This document shows, one piece after another, positions 17,216 through 26,004 of a DNA stretch of 64,000 nucleotides. The DNA lies in contig NZ_QUHC01000001.1 of NCBI RefSeq assembly GCF_003479425.1, positions 992,001 through 1,056,000 of the forward strand, given 5' to 3'. Every line of letters starts with the position of its first letter. Positions within the stretch are counted from its first letter, which is position 1. The notes below the pieces were generated by a model, which saw only the letters and a program-made list of their open reading frames with translations, ran no database searches and was not told the DNA's origin. The stretch is from Odoribacter sp. AF15-53. GTDB lineage: Bacteria > Bacteroidota > Bacteroidia > Bacteroidales > Marinifilaceae. The position numbers were made by a program, and so were the translations under genes.

Positions 17216-18760
17216 CTAATCTAACGTGTTCCTGTATACTAATCTAACGTATTCCCGATCTTCCCGGAGATTATCCGGCATTCCCGTATCAAATTCCAAC
17301 ACGGATTTAGGAATCGCAAAAACATAAGCCGGATCATCCTCCAATAATTGATATACTTCTCCATATTTGAATACATTCTTATGATCCCAATCATAAACTG
17401 CATACACGCGTTCAATTACCTTTTTAAAAGGAGCTTTTTTACATACAGCATACCTTCTCAAATCAAACCAACGGTGTCCTTCCATGCATAATTCTTTCCT
17501 TCTTTCTGTTCGCACTTGATCAATAACTTCATCTGCACTATACAATATATTCACGTAACCTTCAATACGTTTACTCCGCAACTGGTTTAACCAATCGGAA
17601 GCTCCTTGCGCATCCCCTTGCATGGCGCAAGCCTCAGCGGCATTCAAATATCCCTCTGCCGTGCGTAAAGTGAAGAGATCTGAAACTGAGGAACGATGTT
17701 CACCCATTTTGTATTTACGATTCAATCCTATGCTATCACTTTGTACAGACCTACCAAAATATACATCCCGTCTATAATCCATCGTGTCATATAGTTGAAA
17801 CAAATCCTGCGATATACAGAAATCTCCACCCGCTCCCGTGAAATCGTTTTCCAAACTTAAAGAACCTTGAGAAAACAAAAGCTCCGGACTACTTTCGGAT
17901 ATGGCATATTCTACCGGATTATTAACCAGCTTACTGTAATCTAACAAAGAACTCTTTTCAGCTAGCAACTCTTTAGCCGTGATCTCTGCATTTTTCCAAT
18001 CTTGCATATACAAATATACCCGGCTTAACAGCAATAAAGCAGCTTCTTTTGAAGCTCTATAAAAAGATTTCGTTTGAGGACTTTTCTCAAAACAAACTAT
18101 TGACTCATTCAAATCCTTTACTATTTGTTCGTAAACTTTCGCGACTGGAGTACGTTCAAATTGAGTATCTTTCTCTTTATCATGTTCCACGTAATAAGTC
18201 AACTTCAAAGGAACCCCCAATTCAGAAGCAGCATTATCTGGATCGTAAGCTTTAGCATACATATTTACAAGTAAAAAATAAAACTGAGCACGCAAAAAAT
18301 GACACTCGGCCTCTACCCGAAGGGCATCTAACTTGTCCTGCTCCGTATTTTGACTCACATTACCAAGTTCATGCAAAACAATATTCATCGAATTGATCCG
18401 TTGATATAAACCATCCCAATTTGCATTATCTGCAGCCAAATTATTCCCACTATGATTTCTCCCGACTTCCATCTGCCAGCTTGTATACCCGTAATAGGTC
18501 CCATCCATCTCGGGCGATCCTTTCATGGCATTATAAGCAATCACGGTATTGACATCGTCATCCAAAATATTTAATTGCCAACCAATACTTCCATTCCTCA
18601 GATATTTAACTTCCCACGAAGGTATATACCCATTCCCCAACAGAATTTCATTCAAATCCGACACCGTTTTGGGAACAACCAAATCTTGCGAATAATCATC
18701 AAGAAAATGCCCGCACCCGGTGAATAAGATTAAAACAATTGTATAAAAAAAACTTCTCAT
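17216..18760 (-). CDS. SusD/RagB-family nutrient-binding outer-membrane lipoprotein
   Basis: A 514-residue SusD homologue: lipobox LFTGCGHFLDD at the N-terminus, tetratricopeptide-like helices in the first half (VEAECHFLRAQFYFLLVNMYAKAYD is the usual signature) and the C-terminal ERRKELCMEGHRWFDLRRYAV motif. It forms the lid on the SusC transporter at the cell surface and captures the ligand. It follows susC1 by 11 bp. The ligand is unknown; no glycosidase is in this operon, so a peptide or other non-glycan substrate is possible. Confidence 0.93.
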   Translation of the reverse strand: MRSFFYTIVLILFTGCGHFLDDYSQDLVVPKTVSDLNEILLGNGYIPSWEVKYLRNGSIGWQLNILDDDVNTVIAYNAMKGSPEMDGTYYGYTSWQMEVGRNHSGNNLAADNANWDGLYQRINSMNIVLHELGNVSQNTEQDKLDALRVEAECHFLRAQFYFLLVNMYAKAYDPDNAASELGVPLKLTYYVEHDKEKDTQFERTPVAKVYEQIVKDLNESIVCFEKSPQTKSFYRASKEAALLLLSRVYLYMQDWKNAEITAKELLAEKSSLLDYSKLVNNPVEYAISESSPELLFSQGSLSLENDFTGAGGDFCISQDLFQLYDTMDYRRDVYFGRSVQSDSIGLNRKYKMGEHRSSVSDLFTLRTAEGYLNAAEACAMQGDAQGASDWLNQLRSKRIEGYVNILYSADEVIDQVRTERRKELCMEGHRWFDLRRYAVCKKAPFKKVIERVYAVYDWDHKNVFKYGEVYQLLEDDPAYVFAIPKSVLEFDTGMPDNLREDREYVRLVYRNTLD

Positions 18761-18771
18761 ATTCGTGCATA

Positions 18772-21700
18772 TTAAAAGGTTACATTAAATTGAAACGTGT
18801 AGGAAGGACGCACAGACAGATTCGGCTTAGCAAAACCTGCTTGTGAAGGATCCTGTCCTTTTAATTCTTTCGCTGATATCGTGAATAAATTCAACGCGTT
18901 CAAGCTTAGTGAAATATTAGAAAAAGGAGTTCTTTTCAGCCATTCGGAATTAAAATTATAACGGATTGTCATGGAAGAACATTTCAAATAACTTCCACTC
19001 ACGACACGCAGATTAGAATTATCATACATATTCCAAATATTATTGGCAAAAGCTTGTATGTGTGAAGCGATCGTGGGAGATTGAGAAAAATGAGAGAAGT
19101 ATCTACTGTAATCGGGATCCGACGGGCTCATGATTACCGGAACATCCGTGTATTTCTCATCTCCAGGAGCCATCCAGCGATTCAGAAACTCTTTTCTTAC
19201 ATTAGTTTCAGAACTGATGCCTGAAGTGACCGGAGCGTATAACGCGAATAATCTAACCTTTGAACCGATACTATAAGACAAATTCATGGAAAAAGACAAA
19301 TTCTTATAAGTAAGATTGTTTGACAGGTTTCCACTAAAAATAGGATCCCGTTGCCCGCTTTTCTCCATGGTCATTAAAACCGTTTCTTCCAAAGACTTGT
19401 ACTCCAACAGATGTTGTCGATCGTTGTAATCATCAAACATCGGAGTTCCGTTTGCCGGATTCAAACCCATATACTTGTAAGAGTAGAAACTACCAATTGC
19501 CTTTCCATCTATTAGCGCAGTTCCATTCAAATAATTCTCAAGAGTATAACTCTCTACCGACTCGGATCTAACTTTATTAATATTGCCTGAATAATTCGTG
19601 GACAATTTCCACTGAAAATTCTCTGTTTTCACGGGTGTTGCAGAAACCAAAACCGAATACCCGTTATTATCCAAGTCTCCCCCATTCATCACGTAAGTAT
19701 GACCCGAGACCCCATTTACGGAAGACACCTTCACGTTTGTAAAGCAATTTGTTGTTTTCTTGGAATAAATGGAAAAGTCTACACTTAACCGAGAATTGAA
19801 GAACCCGATTTCAAGTCCCCCATCTAACTGCCTCGTCTCTTCCCAACGTAAATTCGGATTCGGATAACGGGCTATCGTGGATACATTTTCATTATATATT
19901 GGGTCGATCGTCCCTTGATGGATAATCAAATTAGGACTTTGGTCCTCCAACATATTTCCTTGTACACCGTAAGAAGTTCTCAATCGGAGTTCGCTGATAA
20001 ACTTGACATTCTTTAATATATTCTCTTGCAAATTCCAGCTTCCAGAAACAGACCACACGGGCAGGAATCGTTCATTACTTCGGCTCCCGAACTTGTTGGA
20101 AGCATCGAAACGACCGTTCATGTTCAACGTGAAATGATTTTGATAACTATAACTCAACACAAAATACCCGGATATCTGATGAGAAATTCCATGACTTATG
20201 CTTCGATGATTCTTATTCAACCATTTTTTATATTCAGGATAATCATCTAAATTTTGTAAATCATCAATAAATTGTAACCCTCTATCTTTGACGAATCCCC
20301 GATTCTCGTCACTGATTTGTCGGCTAGTATTCCCGCTTAACTCAAATCCACCCATAACCATAATCATGTGCTGATCACTCTCGCCCAAAAATTTACGATA
20401 ATCCACTTGTGTACGAAACGTATAACTTTCCGATATTGAATTTGTAGTTTTCAGTATTCCACCATAAGGCAAAACACAAGATCCAGCCGTACCAATCATG
20501 GGAAGTTCTTCGTATTCACTATTCTTCAAACGTGCCACGTAATTCGATTTTTCTCCCCACCACTGCTCTTGTAAAGTGTTGCTTCTGTTATAATTTCCGG
20601 ATACCGTAATATCTAATCCCGTAATCGGGGTTAATTTCATGTCAAGCATGGCACCGATCGTATTCCCGTCATACTCGTTAGAACTGTTATCTATTTCGTT
20701 CAAAATGTTATATCTAAATTTATTATAAGCTTTGTTCATCCCCCCGTAAGCGACCTTGTCATAATAATAAAGAGTCCCGTCGGAATTAAAACAAGGCAAT
20801 GCTCGCGTCGTGTTATAAGCGTAATCCATGGCATCAATCTCGGACATCAAATGATTTTTCTTCTGCACGTTCCCATTGATCGAGAAATTCACCTTGATCT
20901 GCTTTGAAAATGTCATATCCAAATTCACGCGGGTCGTGTAACGTTCCGTGTAAGTTGTCTTGGAAACCCCATTCTCTTTATTATAACCCAACGATACATA
21001 ATAACGGATATTATCATTACCTCCCGAAACTCCAAACGTGTGATCATGTGAATAAGTATCACGTGTTAAAATGTCAAACCAATCCGTATTCACGGTTTCG
21101 CTTCTTTTCACATTCTCAACAAACTCATCATACGTGGATAATCCTTTATAAAAACTATTCAGAGCTCCCTCGTATCCCACCATTGTCATGTCAGAAGGAA
21201 ACTTATAATGTAGATCACAGAGTTCTTTTCCAAACTGAACTCGTTCTTGTGAATTCATCAAATTAATATTCCGATCCGAATATCGGGGACGACGGGTATA
21301 CTTTGACGAGTGGTTGTACGAGAAACGAGCCGGACCGATTGCCCCCTTTTTCGTGGTCACCACGATCACACCATTAGCCGCTCTTGTTCCATAAAGAGCC
21401 GTGGCCGAAGCATCTTTTAAAACATCAATACGCTCAATATCCTGCGGGTTGATCCCGGCGATCGCGTTACCGATAATATTAATATAATCCGGATTATTCA
21501 AATCATCATTACTCACATCCACGGGATCATGCAGGATGAAACCGTCCAACACCCATAACGGTTCCCGATTTCCTAACAACGTGGAAGTTCCTCTTACCCG
21601 AATTCTAGGCGTTGCTCCAACTTCCCCGGAATTAGTCATCAAAACGAGTTCCGGAATCCGACCTTCCAATGCTTGATCAATACTAGTCATACCAGGAGTC

Positions 21701-22380
21701 AATATATCTGAAGCTTTAACCGAAGTAACCGCACTCGTCAAGTGTCTTTTATCAATATTCTGATAACCGGTTACCACCACTTCACCCACCTCGGCCAAAT
21801 CCTCCTCCATCTTCACGTCAATCTTCGTTTTATTCCCCACCTTGATATACTGTGTTTTCATTCCCATGAAAGAGAAAATCAGCGTGCATTCCCCGTCTTT
21901 AGGTACCCCGATTTTATATTCCCCTTTTACACTAGTCGCCATCCCCGTTGTTGTCCCCTTGATCAACAGGGTTGCTCCCGGTAGCGGGTTACCTCCAAGG
22001 TCGGTAACGACTCCCGACACGTACTTTAGATTCTCTTCGTCTGTTTTCGAGTCTTTTAACTTGATCACGATCGTGTTCCCGTTAACGGCATAGGTCAGTC
22101 GGGTATCTTTCAAACATTCGTCCAGAACCTGCTTGATCGTGGCCTCTTTAAACGATACGTCTCTTTGCTTGAAGGAGGTCAACTGGGGATCGCTGTACAC
22201 GAAATCATAGGCAGATATCCGCTTGATTTCGTTGATAATTTCCTTCAACGTGGCGTTTTTCAAACTAAAGGACAACTTCATCTCCTGCGAGTAGGCTCGC
22301 TGATTGAATTGCGTGGTAAATACCAGGAAAAGGAGAAATAAAAACCACCTCTTCCTTACAAGATTACAATTTTTCTTCAT
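18772..22380 (-). CDS. SusC/RagA-family TonB-dependent transporter with N-terminal STN domain
   Basis: An outer-membrane importer of about 1202 residues. After the signal peptide comes a secretin/TonB N-terminal domain (SFSLKNATLKEIINEIK ... VIKL), the domain that talks to FecR-type anti-sigma factors, then a carboxypeptidase-regulatory-like domain (VSGVVTDLGGNPLPGATLLI), the TonB plug (GVIVVTTKKG) and a long beta-barrel ending in aromatic FNVTF. The first upstream in-frame codon (22395) is TTG; ATG at 22380 gives a normal signal peptide. Presence of the STN domain implies transmembrane signalling to a FecR/sigma pair; fecR lies directly upstream but no sigma gene does. Confidence 0.93.
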   Translation of the reverse strand: MKKNCNLVRKRWFLFLLFLVFTTQFNQRAYSQEMKLSFSLKNATLKEIINEIKRISAYDFVYSDPQLTSFKQRDVSFKEATIKQVLDECLKDTRLTYAVNGNTIVIKLKDSKTDEENLKYVSGVVTDLGGNPLPGATLLIKGTTTGMATSVKGEYKIGVPKDGECTLIFSFMGMKTQYIKVGNKTKIDVKMEEDLAEVGEVVVTGYQNIDKRHLTSAVTSVKASDILTPGMTSIDQALEGRIPELVLMTNSGEVGATPRIRVRGTSTLLGNREPLWVLDGFILHDPVDVSNDDLNNPDYINIIGNAIAGINPQDIERIDVLKDASATALYGTRAANGVIVVTTKKGAIGPARFSYNHSSKYTRRPRYSDRNINLMNSQERVQFGKELCDLHYKFPSDMTMVGYEGALNSFYKGLSTYDEFVENVKRSETVNTDWFDILTRDTYSHDHTFGVSGGNDNIRYYVSLGYNKENGVSKTTYTERYTTRVNLDMTFSKQIKVNFSINGNVQKKNHLMSEIDAMDYAYNTTRALPCFNSDGTLYYYDKVAYGGMNKAYNKFRYNILNEIDNSSNEYDGNTIGAMLDMKLTPITGLDITVSGNYNRSNTLQEQWWGEKSNYVARLKNSEYEELPMIGTAGSCVLPYGGILKTTNSISESYTFRTQVDYRKFLGESDQHMIMVMGGFELSGNTSRQISDENRGFVKDRGLQFIDDLQNLDDYPEYKKWLNKNHRSISHGISHQISGYFVLSYSYQNHFTLNMNGRFDASNKFGSRSNERFLPVWSVSGSWNLQENILKNVKFISELRLRTSYGVQGNMLEDQSPNLIIHQGTIDPIYNENVSTIARYPNPNLRWEETRQLDGGLEIGFFNSRLSVDFSIYSKKTTNCFTNVKVSSVNGVSGHTYVMNGGDLDNNGYSVLVSATPVKTENFQWKLSTNYSGNINKVRSESVESYTLENYLNGTALIDGKAIGSFYSYKYMGLNPANGTPMFDDYNDRQHLLEYKSLEETVLMTMEKSGQRDPIFSGNLSNNLTYKNLSFSMNLSYSIGSKVRLFALYAPVTSGISSETNVRKEFLNRWMAPGDEKYTDVPVIMSPSDPDYSRYFSHFSQSPTIASHIQAFANNIWNMYDNSNLRVVSGSYLKCSSMTIRYNFNSEWLKRTPFSNISLSLNALNLFTISAKELKGQDPSQAGFAKPNLSVRPSYTFQFNVTF

Positions 22381-22436
22381 AACTTTGTAAATCAAATTTA
22401 TAATTATTCGATCCCTGTTGGCTCAGGGAGAGACAT

Positions 22437-22460
22437 AAAGTAGCGTTCCCGCGCTACTTT
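22437..22460 (-). terminator. Hairpin between fecR1 and susC1 (possible attenuator)
   Basis: Perfect 9-bp arms AAAGTAGCG (22437-22445) and complement (22452-22460) start immediately after the fecR stop. The following minus-strand bases are only moderately T-rich. A second small stem (22413-22417 / 22424-22428) follows. It may reduce fecR-to-susC read-through or protect the susC mRNA 5' end. Confidence 0.5.
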
Positions 22461-23636
22461 TTATTTTACAACAACCGTGTTATCTTTTATTTCAAATTCT
22501 ACACATTCCGTATCTTCTATCAAGTGAAGCACTTCGGCAAAAGCGTCGTGTTTCTTTATATTTAGCGAGAACGGGATAAACCGGGCTTCTTCACGTTCAT
22601 AACGGACATCGAAATCATACCACTTGCCTAAATCTTTCAGGATATCTTCGAGCGGACGATTATCAAACACGAGCCGCCCGTCTTTCCACGCCAGATACAA
22701 ATCCACGTTCACTTTCCGGACATCCAGCCGGGTTGTTTTTTTATCAAAAGAAGCCTGCATATTCGGGGTAAGAATAACCCCGTATCCCCCATTTTCCACG
22801 CTCACTTTTCCTTTTTTAAGCGTGGTGCGGATACATCCTTCCTCCGAGTAAGCACGTACCCCGAATTCCGTTCCCAAGACTTGTATTTTCAACGAATCGG
22901 TGACCGCCACGATAAAAGGTCTGCTCGTGTCCCGTTGCACCTCGAAATAAGCCTCGCCCGTCAAATAAACCCGTCTCTCTTTGCCCGTGAAATGAACCGG
23001 GTAGGTTAATTTCGATTCAGCATTCAAATAGACCGTAGAACCGTCAGCCAACACCAGCACGTACTCCCCGCCCCGGGGTATTTTCAGCGTGTGATACTCC
23101 ACCACGGTATCAACACGATTATCCGAGTACTTCAAAACATCCTTATTTGCCGAAAGTGCGACTTTCGTGGAAACCAATTCCGACAAAGAAGCCGTGTCCT
23201 TCAAATTAACCAGCGTACCGTCTTGTAAAACCAACACGGCTTGCGGCTCCACTTTTTTGATCCGACGAGCCTTCGCGATCAAGGTATTATCAAGAGCATC
23301 TTTCTCTTTGTCTTGCAGCATCCAAACACCTCCAACCGACAAGATCACGATTAAAACAGCCGCGTATTGAAGCACTCGTCTCAAACACACCCGACGGTGC
23401 CCGATCGTTTTCCCGCGGATCAATAGCCATTCGGATCGCATCTCTTCTGCGGTCAACTCGCAATTTTTCAGACTCTCGTCGAAATGAGCCCGGGAAGTCA
23501 TCTTCCCGAAAAGAGCCTCGTTCTCCGGCGAACGTTCTCTCCACTCCCGTAATTCTTTTTGCCCGGCTTCATCCAACATCCCCTGCACGTGGAGGGCAAT
23601 CAACCGGACGATATATTCTCTTGTTTCTCGCATCAT
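22461..23636 (-). CDS. FecR-family anti-sigma factor
   Basis: An inner-membrane anti-sigma factor of about 391 residues. The N-terminal cytoplasmic part has the sigma-binding helices (REYIVRLIALHVQGMLDEAGQKELREW), a single membrane helix follows (LQYAAVLIVILSVGGVWML), and the periplasmic FecR domain carries IPRGGEYVLVLADGSTVYLNAESKLTYP and the DUF4974-like C-terminus. In-frame codons extend upstream to a TTG at 23708, but the double ATG at 23636/23633 gives the usual start. No sigma gene is adjacent, which is atypical for this family. Confidence 0.9.
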   Translation of the reverse strand: MMRETREYIVRLIALHVQGMLDEAGQKELREWRERSPENEALFGKMTSRAHFDESLKNCELTAEEMRSEWLLIRGKTIGHRRVCLRRVLQYAAVLIVILSVGGVWMLQDKEKDALDNTLIAKARRIKKVEPQAVLVLQDGTLVNLKDTASLSELVSTKVALSANKDVLKYSDNRVDTVVEYHTLKIPRGGEYVLVLADGSTVYLNAESKLTYPVHFTGKERRVYLTGEAYFEVQRDTSRPFIVAVTDSLKIQVLGTEFGVRAYSEEGCIRTTLKKGKVSVENGGYGVILTPNMQASFDKKTTRLDVRKVNVDLYLAWKDGRLVFDNRPLEDILKDLGKWYDFDVRYEREEARFIPFSLNIKKHDAFAEVLHLIEDTECVEFEIKDNTVVVK

Positions 23637-23753
23637 CTTTTTCTCGCTTTTAATACCAAAACGGGGACCTACCCGTTTGGTGTAATACGAAAATGCCACT
23701 TTTTTCAAAAAAACTTCAAAATAACTAATAACACGTATTAAATCAATACATTG

Positions 23754-23859
23754 GCTTACATCTCTTCGTTATCTCTTCGTTATACTATGCTTAAACTCCC
23801 GTGTATAGCAACGAAGAGATATCGAAACTATAAGGAAGAGATAACGAAGAGATGTAAGC
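23754..23859. repeat. Perfect 24-bp inverted repeat built from an 11-bp phased repeat array
   Basis: Arms 23754-23777 and 23836-23859 are perfect inverted copies separated by 58 bp. They are built from an 11-bp unit AACGAAGAGAT. Two reverse copies abut at 23760-23770 and 23771-23781; forward copies lie at 23810-23820, 23832-23842 (one mismatch, AAGGAAGAGAT) and 23843-23853. Start-to-start distances of 11 and 22 bp put the units on the same helix face. It sits between divergent fecR1 and the DUF6268/two-component operon, so a multi-site operator is the leading idea. An invertible switch or MITE-like palindrome are alternatives. Confidence 0.9.
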
Positions 23860-23986
23860 GAGAGAGTGGATCAGGAACGAGCAAAAACGGGCGGTTCATC
23901 TACTCGAAATGCCGTTTCGTCTACTATTTGTTTTTGCCATCGGGTAATATTTTACTTTTACACCGTTAACCAAAAAACAATTCTTT

Positions 23987-24892
23987 ATGAAACTTTTCTT
24001 ATACTGTATCCTCTTCTTTGTTCTACTCTCTTATCAAGAAACAAATGCCCAGGTCTATTTCAAAACAGAATACATCACCTCTTCGTCATACAGGGGAGAA
24101 AAGGAAGACAACCTACACGCGAAAGGTAACTTGAAAGTAATTCAAGGAGGCTTCCGCGTCCCGCTCTCGTTGAAAATGGACGAGAACAAACGCCCCACGG
24201 TCTGGGCTATCGGGTGCAGCGGGGCGCATGCCACGATGGATAATAAAAAACTGCCGAAAGAACTATGTCCCTCGAAAATGTTAAACCTGCAATTCGGTCT
24301 GATACATTCGAGACCGTTGAACGCTAAATGGTCGATGCTGGCGACCGTCGGGGTCGGGCTCTACATGGACAACGACAACCTGTCGAAAGCAAGTTGGAAC
24401 AACGTGCTGGGGCAAGGAGGCGTGATTTTCATCCGGCACCTACGACCGAATCTGGACCTCGGGGCCGGGGTCGCCTTGAGTAACACCTTCGGATTTCCCA
24501 TGATCCTCCCGGCATTCTATCTCACCTGGAACCTTGAGGGACGTTACGATGTAAAAGTATCTTTCGTCGACGCTGTTCGGGTATCCGCGGGAATGCATTT
24601 AAACAAGTACCTGAAATTAAGCCTGATCGCCGAGATGAACGGGATTCTCGCCTTGACCGAGAAAGACGGGAAGGACATGTATTTCACGCAACAATACGTC
24701 ATTGTCGGGCTGCAACCGGAAATCACGATTGCTAAATCGCTCTCCCTCGCTGCAACCGCCGGAATCACGCCCGTACGAAGCGCTTTCTACTCGAAAAGAA
24801 GCCTCAAAGAGCTTTTCTCGGACGATGACGAATCCGATCCATATTTCAAGATAGGATTCTATTGTTCTCTCGGGCTAACGTGGAAATTCTAA
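23987..24892 (+). CDS. DUF6268-like outer-membrane beta-barrel protein
   Basis: A 301-residue exported protein with a clear signal peptide (to about NAQ, residue 22). Alternating beta-strand patterns run through the chain and it ends in the aromatic LGLTWKF typical of outer-membrane barrels. It resembles the DUF6268 barrel family, whose function is unknown. It is the first gene of a plus-strand group with two histidine-kinase-like proteins and a LytTR response regulator (38 bp to the next start), so it may be the sensed or regulated envelope component. A TACTTTTA near-match to a -7 box lies at 23953-23960. Confidence 0.7.
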   Translation: MKLFLYCILFFVLLSYQETNAQVYFKTEYITSSSYRGEKEDNLHAKGNLKVIQGGFRVPLSLKMDENKRPTVWAIGCSGAHATMDNKKLPKELCPSKMLNLQFGLIHSRPLNAKWSMLATVGVGLYMDNDNLSKASWNNVLGQGGVIFIRHLRPNLDLGAGVALSNTFGFPMILPAFYLTWNLEGRYDVKVSFVDAVRVSAGMHLNKYLKLSLIAEMNGILALTEKDGKDMYFTQQYVIVGLQPEITIAKSLSLAATAGITPVRSAFYSKRSLKELFSDDDESDPYFKIGFYCSLGLTWKF

Positions 24893-24930
24893 AAAGAAAT
24901 CGCTAACTTTACCCCTAGATTCACAAACCC

Positions 24931-26004
24931 ATGCAAACTCCAAATTTATACAAGTACGGGAATCAATACTGGGAAAAATTCCTGATGAATCCCCGGTACA
25001 GGATATTCAGACACCTGATCATCCTGTTATTTCTCGGGGTGGTCGTCATGAAGGGCTTTTTCGAAGCTTATGACATCTTGTTCGGCTTCAACGCGCTCAC
25101 CTTTATCAACATGGGCTTGATATTCACGCTCTGGGGAATTATCTGTCTGAATACTTACGTGTTGATCCCCAACCTCCTGTATAAAAGCAAATACGGGACT
25201 TACCTTTTCTATTTACTGATACTCACCCTGTTTCTTCTATCCTTCATGGGAAGCGTGATTTATTTCTCCAAAGACCATTTTCCCATATTCTATGAAGCCG
25301 TCAAACCGGAGGGTGGGTGGTTCGTGTTCTTTTTCATGAACTTCCTGGGCTTCTTTTTCTATATATCGGCCTTCTCCATGACCATATTCTTACAACGCTG
25401 GATCATGCACAACCGACAACTGCACGAACTCGAAAAGAATGAAGTACAAATGGAATTGGCCCGCCTGAAAGACCAGATACAGCCCGACTTCCTGTCCCGC
25501 ATGTTAAATACCGCCAACGTGTTGACCCGGAAAGACCCGGAGAAGACCTCTTCCTTGCTGTTCCGGTTAAGCCACGTACTCCGTTACCAGTTGTATGACA
25601 GTACCCGGGAGAAGGTTTTGTTGAGTGCGGACATCGCTTTTATAAAGGACTACATGAACTTGGAAAAAATTCACAACGATCGTTTCAATTTTAGCATCAC
25701 CACGGATGAAGACATAGAGCAAATCCTCGTTCCACCCCTGCTTTTCATTCCCGTCATAGAACACGCGCTCGGCCACTTGCCCGGCACGTCCACTAGTCAA
25801 ATCTCCGACATCTACACGCTTTTCAAACTGCAAGACGGGCACTTGTACTTTGCTTGCATCTACCCGACGAGCTACACGCGGGTAAAAACAACCGGGTTGG
25901 ACAACCTCTACCGGAGACTCCAGTTATTATACGGTGACAACTTTTCACTTGAAACCAAACGGGGAGATAAAAATAACATAACCAGCTTGCAAATATGTCT
26001 ATAA
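24931..26004 (+). CDS. LytS-type histidine kinase homologue lacking the phospho-acceptor histidine (pseudokinase)
   Basis: A 357-residue membrane protein with four predicted helices and a His_kinase (LytS/YehU) domain. The hallmark NPHFLFN is replaced by QPDFLSR: the phospho-accepting histidine is D186 (codon 25486-25488). The ATP-binding N box VENA has become IEHA (H278), and the glycine-rich GGLGLANI is eroded to TGLDNLYRR. It should therefore not autophosphorylate. It overlaps the next gene, a close paralogue with all motifs intact, by 10 bases. A regulatory heterodimer with that kinase is the likely role. Confidence 0.88.
   Translation: MQTPNLYKYGNQYWEKFLMNPRYRIFRHLIILLFLGVVVMKGFFEAYDILFGFNALTFINMGLIFTLWGIICLNTYVLIPNLLYKSKYGTYLFYLLILTLFLLSFMGSVIYFSKDHFPIFYEAVKPEGGWFVFFFMNFLGFFFYISAFSMTIFLQRWIMHNRQLHELEKNEVQMELARLKDQIQPDFLSRMLNTANVLTRKDPEKTSSLLFRLSHVLRYQLYDSTREKVLLSADIAFIKDYMNLEKIHNDRFNFSITTDEDIEQILVPPLLFIPVIEHALGHLPGTSTSQISDIYTLFKLQDGHLYFACIYPTSYTRVKTTGLDNLYRRLQLLYGDNFSLETKRGDKNNITSLQICL

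Noticed and set aside
23637..23708. Upstream extension of FecR1 from a TTG
   Set aside because: The double ATG at 23636/23633 gives the normal FecR N-terminus; the extension looks unlike the family.
23754..23859. CRISPR array
   Set aside because: The repeat units are only 11 bp, occur in both orientations and have no regular unique spacers or cas genes nearby.
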